64,000 nucleotides of DNA from Camellia lanceoleosa (taxonomy: Eukaryota; Streptophyta; Magnoliopsida; Ericales; Theaceae): contig CM045767.1 of NCBI GenBank assembly GCA_025200525.1, forward strand, positions 119,224,021-119,288,020, in the 5' to 3' direction. The number at the start of each line of letters is the position of its first letter. The first letter of the stretch is position 1. A program made the translations under genes and the position numbers. The notes beneath the pieces are model-generated. The model did not search any database. It saw only the letters and a program-made list of their open reading frames with translations, and was not told where the DNA came from. Of the stretch, positions 46,658-58,540 are shown in pieces.

Positions 46658-47217
46658 TGAAAATACCAGAAGAATTATATTTTATTGATAAACAATGTAA
46701 AGAAAATGAGATACAAATTAATCAGGCTGAGGCACAGATATCTCGTTTTCTTTAAGGAAATCAAGCTCACTGTGGTGGGAAGAACCCAAATACCGATGCA
46801 ACAATCACTAAACTATGACTTGTCCCCTCCAAAATATAACAGCTCGACCACTTGTTGGATGATTCAGGCCAACTCTGCACAAGATGGTGAACCCAAAGCT
46901 CCACCAAGAAAAAATAACCTTCTTTGGCTAGTAATCTTTCAAGTGTAAAAAATAGTTGGTCTAGAAAAAAGTAGATGAGAGGAACAATTTATAGGTTATT
47001 AGGACCTTACAAATTACACCAAAAAATAATGACCATTAAACTAGAAAAAATGAAGAGTTCCAAAACCTCAAAATATTAACTCACTACCAAGTTCATGACC
47101 TTCCAATTAATTTTTATTCATGAACAAAACAAAAATTACCAAAAATAAGATTCATAGATAAGACAAAAGGTCACCACAATAAAAATAAATAAATAAATAA
47201 TATTAAAATGATCCAAA
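46658..47217 (-). repeat. 5' LTR of copia 2
   Basis: Homologous to the 3' LTR at 16412-16971. The minus-strand start is worn (TTGGATCATTTTAAT, with the leading TG not intact) and it ends GGTATTTTCA near 46658. Confidence 0.85.
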
Positions 47218-48359
47218 TTTAATATGAAAAATCACGGTGTTGTGATGATCATTGTGAGTGGAACTCATAAGAAACCTCTCATATGCCTGTATTGATTAGT
47301 AGAAATAAAAAATATCAAATGTAACTTGGCAACGATAAAAGTAAAAATAATAAAAAAGTGAAAAATAAAATTTAGAAGAAAACAAATACTGAGTGCTTTC
47401 GTTTATTAAATTCAATTAGAAATAAACATGGTGAAGTTATAAATGATGTGATTCATGAAGTCAAAATAAGTTGGCTTAAGTAGATAAGTTCACCAATGTG
47501 ATTCATGAAGTCAAAATAAGTTGGTTTAAGTAGATAAGTTCGCCTAGTATATTACGTGATTGGCGAATACATCAAAATTTAAAGGATAATTTTATAAGAG
47601 AAAAGTTAGAGATCATAAAAAAAATTTTATAAAAATGATTATGAAAGAGTTATGATCCTTGGATTACCTTGATTTGTATGTGGTGTTTTATTCTAAATGT
47701 AATCTAAGAGTCACAAAACTTTTATGATTATTTTCATGAAAGGTTTTTTTTATGATACCTAGCATTGCTGATTTTATAAATCAGTTGCAAGTTAAACAAT
47801 AAAATCAATGATTTATTTTTAAAAGTATATTTACCTTTAATTCTTTACAAATAAATACAATAAATGAATAAGTTATGATTATCAGACTAATATAATTTTT
47901 TTTTTTTTAATAGATAATATACGTAGTGGATTCGTCTTGTAAAATAAATGATTTAAATTATTGAAACGAAACTCATTATAAACCCTATGTGTCAGTTGAA
48001 ATTAAGAACTTAGGAACGGAGAAAATGCAAACCACACTTAAAATGAATGTGATGCATTAATATTGAATAATTATTGTAATGTCATTAATTGTCATTTTAT
48101 CATTGTCATTGTAAAAATAAATATTTTGATAGAATAATTATTGTATTCAATTTATTTCATTAAATCAAACACTACCATAATGTCTATGCAAAATCACAAT
48201 TGGACAAACCTTGAAATACCTTTGAGCGAAGAATGAGTAACATGTCTAAACGGACTTTATCTCCCTAAGTCCGCACTTCATGGGTTAGGCCAGCCCAAAT
48301 GAAGCTTGGGGGCTTGGGCTTAGTTGAATCCTAGTCCCAAAGAGCAATACCACTGCAAG
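47218..48359. other. AT-rich spacer with a 50-bp tandem duplication
   Basis: No gene. 47448-47497 and 47498-47547 are tandem copies of a 50-bp unit (GTGATTCATGAAGTCAAAAT...), differing at a few bases. Confidence 0.7.
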
Positions 48360-48976
48360 TAGGAATGGCAATGGGGCGGGGCCGGGGATCACCCTCCCCG
48401 TCCCCGATCCCCGATCGCCGAACTTCCCCATCTCGCCTGATCCTCGACGGGATCCCACTACCGCCTGACCCCCACTAATCTGGATCGGGTTTCAACCCCA
48501 AAAATCTACCATCAACAACCCACTTCAGCTCAAATACTACATCATCAATCAACAGATCTTCAAAAGAAATTAACTCCAAAAAAATAAAAAATAAAAAATA
48601 ATAAAAAAATGAGAGGAGGAAGAGGAGTTGATCTTCACCAATAAATAAAATAAATAAATAAAACAGATCTTCACCAACATTAACATCAAAAAAAAAAAAA
48701 GCTCTCTGAGAGAGATCTGAGTAGAAAAAGAGAACTTAGCAAACATCATCAACATCACACACACACTACACAGAGATCTGAGAAGAGAGGTCTCGGACGA
48801 GAAGGAGAAAAAAAAAACATATAATATAATATATCATCAACGTCGTCGGAGGAGATCTGAGAAAAAAAAAAACATCATCAACGTCATCGTTGCCAAAGGT
48901 CTCGGACGAGAAGGAGGTGGCCTCATCGCTGCCGCCGGAGGCTATCTGCCATTGATCTTCATCACAAGATCTACAC

Positions 48977-49016
<40 letters not shown>

Positions 49017-49339
49017 CTGAGAGGAGTGTGATGTAAGTGAGAGAGTGAGAGAGGGCCTAAACATATAATATAATATATATATATATTATAATAACACTAA
49101 ACAAATAATATAATATATATATATATTATAATAACTATACGGGGATACAGTCGGGGATCAGTCGCGGTGGGGTCGGGCCGGGGCCGGGGTTGGGGAACCT
49201 ATCCCCGTCCCCGGCCCGAAAATCATTGGGGATTTAATTTTTAATACCATCCTCGGTCCTATAGGGATAATTTTAAAAAACCGCTCCAATCTGTGGTGGA
49301 TCGGGTCCCCATCGCCGCCGGTTTAAATTGCCATCCCTA
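48360..49339. mobile_element. hAT-like non-autonomous element, 980 bp
   Basis: Left end TAGGAATGGCAATGGGGC; right end reads, in reverse complement, TAGGGATGGCAATTTAAACC. Subterminal regions are very GC-rich with complementary GGGGCCGGGGAT / ATCCCCGTCCCCGGCC motifs. The flanks share GCAAG (48355-48359 and 49343-49347), the end of an imperfect 8-bp duplication. Inside are a (GA)n run (48979-49014), a duplicated segment with CTCGGACGAGAAGGAG (about 48792 and 48900), and two near-palindromic AT-rich copies (49060-49136). No transposase. Confidence 0.72.
48979..49014. repeat. (GA)n microsatellite
   Basis: About 18 GA units inside the 980-bp hAT-like element. Confidence 0.88.
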
Positions 49340-49479
49340 CTCGCAAGTGGACAAAAAGAAAAGGAAAAAATATAAGGGGATTGATCCATAAGTCTTGTAT
49401 TTTAGACTTGTGATTCATATAATTTTATAATTTTTTTTATGATCTATTTAGTCTTTTTAAATGTGTAATGACTCATTTA

Positions 49480-50100
49480 TTTGTCACATTATAGTGTTAC
49501 ATTTGAAAAAAAATATATACTAATGAATTTTTTAGTATTACATCATACCCGTTATGTTGAAATATCACATTTAGAAAAAGTATATTAAAGAATTTTTAAT
49601 TTTTTTAAAGTGTCGTCTCATACTTGTCACGTTAGAGTGTCTTATGTTACATTTGAAAAAAATATATTAAGGAGTTTTTAATTTTTTTTTTTAGAGTATA
49701 ATATCATAGTTTTTAGTTTTTTTTAGTATAACATCATACCTATTACATTGGAGTGTCACATGTTACAATTAGAAAAAATATATTAAGAAATTTTTACTTT
49801 TTTGGAGTGACACACCATATCCGTCACGTTGTCACATTTGACAAAAAATATACAATTTTTAGTTGTCACGTCATACCCGCCACATCATTACAATTAGAAA
49901 AAGTACACTAAAGAATTTTAAGTTTTTTTTTTACTATCACATCATACCAACGTTGGAGTGTCACATATTAAATTTAGAAAAACTACATTAAAGAGTTTTT
50001 AGTTGTTTTGGAGTGTCACATCATACCCGCTGTTAGAATATCACGTTAAAGTGTCATATTAGAATGTCACATCATATCTCACATTAATAAAAAGGTATAG
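49480..50100. repeat. Degenerate minisatellite, forward orientation
   Basis: Irregular units of about 70-90 bp built on GAGTGTCACATC, ATACCCGT, then TTAGAAAAA, TATATTAAAGAGTTTTTA. The same motif family reappears inverted at 50930-51180 and again forward at 51290-51800. Confidence 0.65.
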
Positions 50101-50929
50101 TCGCTACCAAACACTATCAAAATCAAAAATAGGATTACATGGAAAGAAACTCTCCACTAATAAAACTTAACAAATCAATAGAAAAAATTTAGTACTAATT
50201 GGAGTACTAGTTTGTGAGATGAAATTTATTGGTAAATATAAGGAAAAATTATTTTTTTTAAAAAAAGAACTTATACTTTGGCCCTTGTAATAAAATAAAT
50301 CCTTCATTTTAAATTTTGTCAATTTAAATCTTGAACTTTTGATTTATTTTTAATCTAAACTATTTGCCTATGTTCATTAAGAATAATCGACAGAACAATC
50401 AATATTTTAGCAATTAAACTCAATGAAAATGCGTATTTTAGACATGTTATGTATATTTATAATTGATTTTAATCATTAGATTATTATTGACGTTTGTCAA
50501 TTTTAATTAACAAAAATAGACAAATGATTTAAATTGAAAACAAATAAAAAATTACAGTTCAAATTATCAAAATTAAAAATTCATGATTTATTTAATTACA
50601 AGGTCAAGCCTTGAATTATTATTATTATTATTATTGTTATTATTTAATTACAAGGTCAAGCCTGTCCCCCCCAAAAAAAAAAGTGTGAGATCTTGTGAAT
50701 TTTTAGTTTTTATTTTATTTTATTTTTTTTAATGAACCTAAATGTCCCATTAACATGGAAATTATATAAAAGGATAGTCATTTATATGCTTGTGTTTAAT
50801 TTTAGAAATAAAGTGGATTTTTCCAAATGTAAAATTACACATTTGAGCAATCCGCACTATAGAAGATTTGAATTTTCCTCATTTTTGAACAAATCCTACA
50901 TTATGAACAAAAATCTAAATACTTTTAAT
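50101..50929. other. AT-rich spacer
   Basis: No gene. A short direct repeat of TTTAATTACAAGGTCAAGCC (about 50589 and 50643) flanks an (ATT)n run. Confidence 0.6.
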
Positions 50930-51180
50930 ATAACACTCTAATATAATACACTAAAAACTCTTTGGTATATTTTTTCTCAAACATAACAATGTAACACTCA
51001 AAAACAATTCATCGTTGTATTTTTCTAAATGTAATACTCCAATATAACACAAAGTAGCACTCAATATAACATACTCCAATCAACGAACACTCTAATATAA
51101 CATGTTCTAATGTAACACACAAAAATACTAAAACTCCTTATGTTGTGTTTTTTCTAAATATAACACTCACAATTTGAAAT
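50930..51180. repeat. Degenerate minisatellite, inverted orientation
   Basis: Units such as AACACTCTAATATAACAC and TACACTAAAAACTCTTT are the reverse complement of the GTGTTACATTAGAGTGTTA and AAAGAGTTTTTAGTGTA motifs on either side. Confidence 0.6.
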
Positions 51181-51289
51181 TGTACATTTGCGTCAAAACT
51201 TAATGAATTTTTGTATTGCTTTTGGAATGATTTGAAGAATCCCACATCTTTTTTAAATGGTTTGAAGAATTTCTACATTATTTTTAAAC

Positions 51290-51838
51290 TGTTACATTGA
51301 AGAAAACTACATTAATGAGTTTTTTTTGTTTTTGTGTTACATTAAAGTGTTACACTAAGGAGTTTTTTGAAAGTGTTATGTTTGGAAAAAGTATGTTAAA
51401 GAGGTTTTTTTTTTTTTTTTTGGTGTTACATAAGAGCGTTATATTAAAGAGTTTTTTTTGTGTGTTACATTAGAGTGTTACACTAAGAAGTTTTTTTTTT
51501 AAGCATTATATTGGAGTGTTATTTTTAGAAAAAAAATACACTAAGGAATTTTTTTGTATGTTGCATTAGAGTGTTACACTAAGGAGTTTTTTTTCAGAGT
51601 GTTACATTTGAAAAAAAAAAATACACTAAAGAGTTTTTTTATATTTTACTTTAGAGTGTTACTCTAAGAATTTTTTTGGAGTGTTATATTTAGGAAAAGT
51701 ACATTAAGAATTTTTTTGAGTGCTATATTAAAGTATTATGTTTGAGTGTTGCAAATTGAAATTATATATTTGTTCAAAGTTTACTAAGGAGTTTTTGTAA
51801 TTTCTTTTTAAAATGTTTTAAAGAATCCCACATCCTTT
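51290..51838. repeat. Degenerate minisatellite, forward orientation, running into gap
   Basis: Many irregular copies of GTGTTACATTAGAGTGTTACACTAAGGAG split into units of about 60-80 bp with long T runs. The array ends at the assembly gap, which it may have caused. Confidence 0.65.
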
Positions 51839-51839
51839 T

Positions 51840-51939
51840 NNNNNNNNNNNNNNNNNNNNNNNNNNNNNNNNNNNNNNNNNNNNNNNNNNNNNNNNNNNNN
51901 NNNNNNNNNNNNNNNNNNNNNNNNNNNNNNNNNNNNNNN
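51840..51939. other. Assembly gap, 100 N
   Basis: Exactly 100 N, the conventional size for a gap of unknown length. Confidence 0.99.
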
Positions 51940-52213
51940 TGTTTTGGTTTAAATTTGGGAGATGAGTTTTAGAGATAAAAATGACAAAAGTTGTTTGGTT
52001 TGGTTTTTCAAAAGATATTTTGAAAAATTATTTTGAGAGAGAGTTTTGGAAAAATGATTGATTTGATGTGTATGAAAGAGATTTGTTTTGGAAAACTTGT
52101 AAACCAAACAAGTTTTGAGAAATTTTTTAAAAAATTTGTTTGATTTGATTACTTTTAAAACTTATTTATAGAATTTTTCTAAAATTTTTGAGAAACACAA
52201 ACCAAACAAGGCC
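51940..52213. mobile_element. Possible right half of a MITE
   Basis: AT-rich, repetitive TTTTGGTTT / AAACCAAAC content ending CAAACCAAACAAGGCC, a terminus common in plant MITEs (GGCCTTGTTTGGTTTG in reverse). The matching left end would be in the gap, so this is unproven. Confidence 0.35.
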
Positions 52214-52740
52214 TACATTTCTAAGTCAACCAATTTTATTCAAAAGAAGTCGGAATTTGGATTTGTTGTGGTCAGTAATACTACTGTCTCTCTCTCTGCA
52301 CGGTAATTTAGAAGCATGTGTTGTGTGCTGTGTTTCAGATCATAATCAGTTTGACGGAGCTTTGGGATCTTATTTGTTTCATGCGTCTGACATACTTAAC
52401 TGTATCTCTTACAGAACTTATACTCTTCCACCATCATTGGCCCGTTTGAAAGTTAGTTATTAGGACTAGTTTGACATGGTCGATAAAAAATTAAAATTAT
52501 TATTTTATTTAAGCTCATATTATTTTATTTAAATAATATTATTTTTTTAATATATCATTTTAAATTTAATCTAAGCTCAACTTATATTTATAAAAAGTTA
52601 AAAAGTACACTTATTTAAATAATCTCAAATAATTCCTATAAATTATTTTAATAATTTTTAATTTTTATAAAAATAAAAAAATGATATGATTACTTATAAT
52701 AATTTTTATTTTTTCAATGAAAATTTTAAAATGTCAAACG
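52214..52740. other. Spacer without recognised gene
   Basis: A 91-codon open frame (52188-52463) overlaps the MITE-like end and shows no family resemblance. The rest is AT-rich with short inverted motifs. Confidence 0.5.
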
Positions 52741-52920
52741 AATTAGTTTTGACTATTTTAATAGGTTAAAATAGTTGTATTTAGAAAAGAGTTAGATTTT
52801 TTATAATTAGATGTGATATTTGTGAGAGAAAAAATAAAATGATTATAAATTTGATGTGATATTTTGTCTTATTAGTTATTTTAATCTATTTTATCTTTTA
52901 CTACTATTTTAAGCCAAAAA
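52741..52920. mobile_element. MITE-like element, copy 2 (inverted)
   Basis: In reverse complement it follows 1240-1400 closely (TTAAAATAGT, ATCACATCAAATTTATAAT, TTTATTTT, CACATC, AATTATAAAAAA). The ends are worn; neither inverted terminus is complete. Confidence 0.6.
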
Positions 52921-54239
52921 ACTAGAAAAAAAAAATATTTATTTATATATTTAATAAATTTGTTGTCTAATTTTAAAAGACGAATCGAAGAAAATAAAAA
53001 AAATTCTAAAAATAGTCAAAAAAGAAAGAAGAAGCAAAAATAGTAGACTTTTTTGATTTGGCTTTCTAATTTTTAAAGAATGTTTTAAATTTTTTAATTT
53101 TTTACCTTTTAGATATGGATGGAAAAAAATTTGACATCATTTTTCACAAAAGAGATGACTTTTTTAACTCACCCCAAACAACCTAACTCTGAACAACAAA
53201 GATATGGATCAAGAATACTTCAATTTTCAATCCAAAAAAAAGAAAAGAAAAAAGAATACATCAATCTATTCAAGATCAAACCATTTGTTGGGTGGTTGAG
53301 GTTCTAATTTTTTTTTTGGCTGATAAAAATAAATATTTTATAATCTTATTACAAGCATACAATTTTATTTGACAAAAAAAAAAAATTTATTCAAAAAAGT
53401 GATAACTAGTCTAGAATCGATTCTTATATAGTAAGACCCACAAGTGAAATATAAAAATGTGGAAGGTGAAAAGAAATTCAAATTTATGAAGCAACAAGAC
53501 TCACACAAATCTAAGTGGTTGTACTAGAAATCTAGTGCATGAATTAGTTCAACCTCTTCTCACAAATCTAGTGCATGGACCGAAAAAACTAAATTGATTC
53601 TGTGTGGTTTAAAATTCAATTGTTATATGGTAAGACAGATACCTAAAATGAAGGGAAAATATAAAAAGAAGAAGAAGAAGTGAGAAGTAAGAAAAATAAA
53701 TAAAATTCATCGTGGTACGAGATTCATCTACACAAATGTAATGTATAACCACTTGTAAATTATTTTTTGAACAAACTTTATTTTATCCATATGGTTACTC
53801 TCTATTATTTAAAAATAAGCATATAGTATCTCTATAGTTTGTGAGCTAAAGTGCATCACTTGTACTATTAATGACTTGAGTAAAAAGGTTAAAATATCAT
53901 TGATGGAAGTAGAAGATAGTAGATAGTTTTTCTTGGTAGATACTAGCTTTTTAATTCAAACTTTATAATTAAATTTTAATTTTGAGTTGAAGTGAGCTTG
54001 TTCTACTGAACACACACCAAGCTAGCTCTGTTTAAGTGAACTTGTTCTATACTGAATACTAGACCTCACGAGACGTGGCATGTTTTGATATGAAACCCAC
54101 ACAAATGAAAGTGTATCCAAGACCACACATTAATAATAATAGAAATGTTTTTATATGATTATTGTAACAAAAAAACACAATGCTACGAGATTAAGAAAGT
54201 TGCACCCAAAAAAGTGAGAATATAGAATTTATAGACCAA
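52921..54239. other. AT-rich spacer
   Basis: No gene recognised. Contains near-duplicate phrases around 53515-53575 (ACAAATCTA...GTGCATG) but no clear element. Confidence 0.5.
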
Positions 54240-54417
54240 GGCCAAGTTTAGAAAGATTAAATAAGTGTATTTTTGACTTTTTATAAAATATGGGTTGGAT
54301 TTGAGTTGGGTTTGAAATGATGTGGTAGAGAGGATGTGACTTAAATAAGATGATGTGACTTAAATAGATAAATGATTTTTTGACTTTTTGAATTTTTTGA
54401 GAATGCCAAACTTGGCC
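54240..54417. mobile_element. 178-bp MITE
   Basis: Terminal inverted repeats GGCCAAGTTTAG at the left and CCAAACTTGGCC at the right. CAA flanks both sides (54236-54239 region and 54418-54420), a possible 3-bp duplication as in PIF/Harbinger-type MITEs. Internally it repeats GATGTGACTTAAATA twice (about 54345 and 54363). Non-coding. Confidence 0.65.
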
Positions 54418-55699
54418 CAAATTTATTCTTTTTCTTATCCGCACAAAATTGAATTGATGTAAAAATATTATATATAAATAGATTTTTACTTAATTTTTAA
54501 GACATTTACACACAAGTCCTAATTTATGAACTTATACTTCATTTTTGGGAAGTAATCTTTTAGCTTCAAAGTCAAAAAGTCACTAAAAAATCAAACACTA
54601 ACAATATATACTAAAAGTTAAAGATTTCCTATTCTCTCTACTTTTTGCACATCTTTTGTAAAAAATCAAAAGTCATTCCAAACATATTAACTTTTTTATA
54701 TCATATTTTAACCAAAAAAGCCAAAATGTTACTAAAAAGTTTGTTCTCAGACGACGCCCTAACCAAGATTTTCTGCATCTTCGAGTCTTATTAAATTTTT
54801 AATAGTCTGAATTGCTCTTCAATTAATTATTATTTGTCATTTATGATTCTCTATAAAAGAATATGATGATTTGACATTTATTTTGATTTTCAAAACTTTA
54901 AAGCATTAATTTTCAAATTGAAAAACTTAAAAAAAAAATTATGTGCAAAAAAGAAAAAAGAAAAAGAAAACTAATTTTTTTTGAAAAAATTAAACTATTT
55001 TTTTGTGCAAAATTAAAATTTTTGTATCTATAAAGGAGCATGATAATGGAACATTGATGTGTAAAAATTTAAAAAAAAACTTTAAAAATGAAAAAACTGA
55101 TAATATTCTCGGTTTTAAAACCTAAAAATCATAATATTCTCACTTTTATTAGATAGTTGAATCAAATTAATAAGTAAAAGGTAAAAACATTTAATCTCAT
55201 GCTTTATTTTTTTATCATTAGTGAAACAATTATCTCGACATTATTATGCAAAATTGATAATGTTCTTAGTTTTAAAATTAGAAAAATTGATAATATTCTC
55301 AATTTTACTAAATAGGATTTATTGGTTCAAAAATCTTAAATAAAACCCTAACTACCACAACATTTGTAAATAGGACTTTTAGGTAATTAACTCTAATTTT
55401 TTTTAATCACTAGACACAAGCTTGAGTCTCACGATAATTGTTATAGGGATATTCCATGAGTTTTAAGTTCATCGATAAAAAAGGAAAATTATCCATAAAT
55501 CCTATATAGAGAAAAAGTTAAACCATTTAGTCCTTAAAGTTTTTTGTACACCATTTAGTCCTATTTTGTTGGCGATTTTTGGGGTGTGATTTGATCCCAT
55601 TTGTTTTACATGAATACCCTTTGCATGATTGTTTCCCTAAACATTTGATTCGCTTTTGAATTGGGATAGGTAATGTTAACATATGAAGGGGGTATTTGA
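54418..55699. other. AT-rich spacer
   Basis: No gene recognised. Contains repeated AAAATTGATAATNTTCTCAGTTTTA phrases (about 55085-55310) in three rough copies. Confidence 0.5.
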
Positions 55700-58540
55700 T
55701 TGATTAACATTGATTTCATTGTTTTTGGAGAGAAACGTGGATATTATGTAGTGAACGCCATTTTTTCCAATGAGCACCATTGTTCGTCACATCAGAATCG
55801 TACATTTCGAGGTGTTGTCTTCTTGTTTGTACCGTGTTGTTACGCCCATCGTAATGTGTGTGTTTTGTTTGTTTTTTTTTCTCCCATTTATGTCTTTATT
55901 GTTGGTTGGTGTTGATTTTTATATTGTTTTTCCTCTACTATTGTTGGCCGTGATGTTTGGTTTGTCGTGGTAATTGCAATGTGTGTTGTGTCAATGGGTT
56001 ATCCGATTAATTACACCAATTCCATGTAAAATTAAGTTTTGCTTTGTATTTCGAGGTATGTTGCCATAGTAATGGGTTTAACAAATGTTCATGGTATGGA
56101 CGAAGGGATATTGTTGGTGTGTTCTTACGATTTAGTCAATGTTGTTATTTGGTTGCATCACGATTTGTCATTTGTACAGACTGTTGATGATATTTGTGGG
56201 AAGTTCGATGGATTGGTACGAGGGGCGGGGTGTTTTGTGTTTGATGTTCCCGGCTAAAAGAAGTTTAGGGTAGATAGTGACGACTATGTTCAAAACATGT
56301 CGTGTCTTGCTAAGTCGTTTCGGATAAATCACATTGAGATTCTCATTCAGAAACGTAGTGTTGGGGTGAGGGGTAATTGTGGTATGGTGGATTCCACAAA
56401 GGATGGGGGAAATTCCTGAGATGCTAGTCAGAATGATTGTGTGGACGACCAGATGGATTTGTTACCAACATATTGTTTGAACAGATCAAAGACGCTTTGT
56501 CAACAATGGGCGATGAGATTACCCATGTGGGATAATGTTTCGATGGTGAAGCAACCGAATTCGTGAAGTTCTATGTAAGTATGCTATGGAACGTGGATTT
56601 CAATTCAAATACGCTAAAAATGATTCCGCTCAATTATCGAGTGTGTAAGTTTGCACAACAGATTGTACATGGTTAGTTCATGCAAGGATGTTAAGCGGGT
56701 GTTATGCATTAAGAGGTTCGATAGTGTGCACACTTGGTCACAGACGATTTATATGAACCCTCGTACAGGGTCTAATTTTGTGTTTACTGTTGTTGCGAAT
56801 CGGGTGCGTGGTCAGCCATTGACACGCCTTACTAATGTGGTGTTTGATTTGAAAAACGAGTATGGTTTAGAGATTAGTTACCGAAAGTGGCATGGTTGGT
56901 GTTAAGAAAGCAAGAGGCAAAGTGTACGAATCACGCTATGTTGTTCAACCAACTTAGGTGGTATAACGATTCTATGCAAAAAACCCAAACAATTACATTA
57001 ACCTTGAATTTGACTAGAAAATCGGGAGGTTTGTTCAGTATTTCATATCATTCCGCGCTTGTATAGATGGGTTCAATCATTGTCGGCCTTTGCTATTCTT
57101 GGATGGAACGTTTTTGAAAAGTAAGTTCAAAGGTAATTTGCTTGCCGCAACTGCTAAAGACGCCAATCAAGGTAATAGTGTGTCCTTTTATTTCATATTT
57201 TGTTGATGTACTGGTAAACGAATAGTTCCATTTTGATATGTTCCAAATGAAGCTTCGTAAAATAAATTTCCCCACATTGAAATAGGATGTCCTCAAATTG
57301 ACAGTGATTGGTAATGTAAAACATAGTGTTATGCTTATTCATTTTCTTTTTTAAATGTGTTATACATGTTTTGTGTGGATGGTTGTAAAAATTTACACAT
57401 GGCAACTCGCTTATGTTGCATGTTTTGGTTGTAGGATTGTTTCTCGAGCCTTTGCGATTGTTGATTCTGAGAATTCAGCCAATTAGGAATGGTTTCTTCA
57501 TAATTTGAAAAAAGTTGTTGGGGGCGGGCGGATATTAACTTTCATATCTGACCGCCACGCCGACATTACATTTATGCCAATAATTTTCCGCCGACGATCA
57601 TGCATATTGTTTGTTGCATCTTCAAATGAATTTGTGGGATCGAATGAAATATGTGAATACATCGCACAAAATTAGGTTGATGTGCAAGTTGCGAGAATGC
57701 GTCTATGTGCCCACTGTTACTTGCTTTAATGAGAAATTGGAGGTATTGAAGAAGTCCAACCCGGTTGTGATTGAAGATTTTATGAAAGACTTGCACCCAA
57801 AACACTATTCTAACGCGTATTTCGGGTAGTTCACGATCCGTTTAATGGGTTACGGCGTATTTTAATCCCCGTCCTTTTTTTGTAGTATGTTTTATTGTCG
57901 TTATCGTTGATGATCTTCGTACACGTTGACATTAGTTATTTTTAGGGCTAACAGATGGGAGATGTGCTCAAACGCTGCCAAATCGCTCAACAATTGGGTA
58001 GGAGGCCCGCCATCTTCCTATTACTAGACCGTTGATATGATAAGGGTCAAATAATAGAGCAGATGTCGTAACGCAGAGTTAAATGCACTAAATGGGCCGT
58101 AATATGCCCAAAATGGAGAAAAATTGGTCATGGCGATAAACAATGAGGCATAGTGTATTAGCCAAAGGTAGAGGTTCACTCCCACCGCTGGTGTTGGTTA
58201 ATGGCGGCTTAACATGTTCTTGTTTTCGGTAGATAAATGGGTTCTCGCGTTCCTATGCCGTCATTGCATTCCGTAATAATAGAAGAAACATTTATGATTC
58301 GATAGATCGCATTCTACATCAATACATTTCGAGCTATGTACGGAACAATATATCCCATCCCAACAATGAGAAGTCGATGTTTAACCTAATCAATATTTGA
58401 TAGCACCACCGACGGTGAAGGGTTCACCTGTAGGCCCAAACGGAAGAGAATTTCGCCTAAGGGTGAGGCAAGGCAAAGATATTCGCTAGTGTTATTAAAA
58501 GTTGGGCAATCACAATAGTAAGACATGCAAAGTGCTATAG
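55700..58540 (+). pseudogene. MuDR/MULE transposase pseudogene
   Basis: The coding line is broken over many frames. The N-terminal region (about 55700-56400) has IVFGEKRGYYV, HHDLSFVQTVDDIC and FRINHIEILIQ. Then FQFKYAKNDS and a MuDR-type Cys/His segment (about 56600-56720) precede RGQPLTRLTNVVFDLKNEYG and LEISYRK. The catalytic region has LFLDGTFLKSKFKGN (about 57090-57130). A 263-bp GT..AG intron follows at 57172-57434. After it come AIVDSENSAN, FISDRHADI, RLMCKLRECVYVPTVTCFNE, KSNPVVIEDFMKDLHP and RWEMCSNAAKSLNNW. A SWIM-type zinc finger is partly legible (CSCFR-type, INGFSRSYAVIAFRN, about 58220-58285), with a zinc-knuckle remnant near 58510. A functional copy would cut and paste Mutator-like elements. 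I found no terminal inverted repeats. Confidence 0.82.

Larger units (their letters stand above)
16412..47217 (-). mobile_element. Second Ty1/copia element, split by a giant nested insertion
   Basis: On the minus strand: 5' LTR 47217-46658, gag start 46650-46444, then an interruption by the giant Tat element (46443-21177), the rest of gag, protease, integrase, RT and RNase H (21176-17539), a polypurine tract (GAGTGGGGGAT, about 16972-16985) and the 3' LTR 16971-16412. The gag codons on the two sides join in frame (NDED then [24 protein letters not shown]). The two LTRs match over about 555 bp with roughly one difference in ten. TAATA at 16407-16411 and 47220-47224 is a possible but weak target duplication. 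Confidence 0.88.

Noticed and set aside
52188..52463. 91-codon + strand open frame
   Set aside because: No start context or family motif, and overlaps a MITE-like end.
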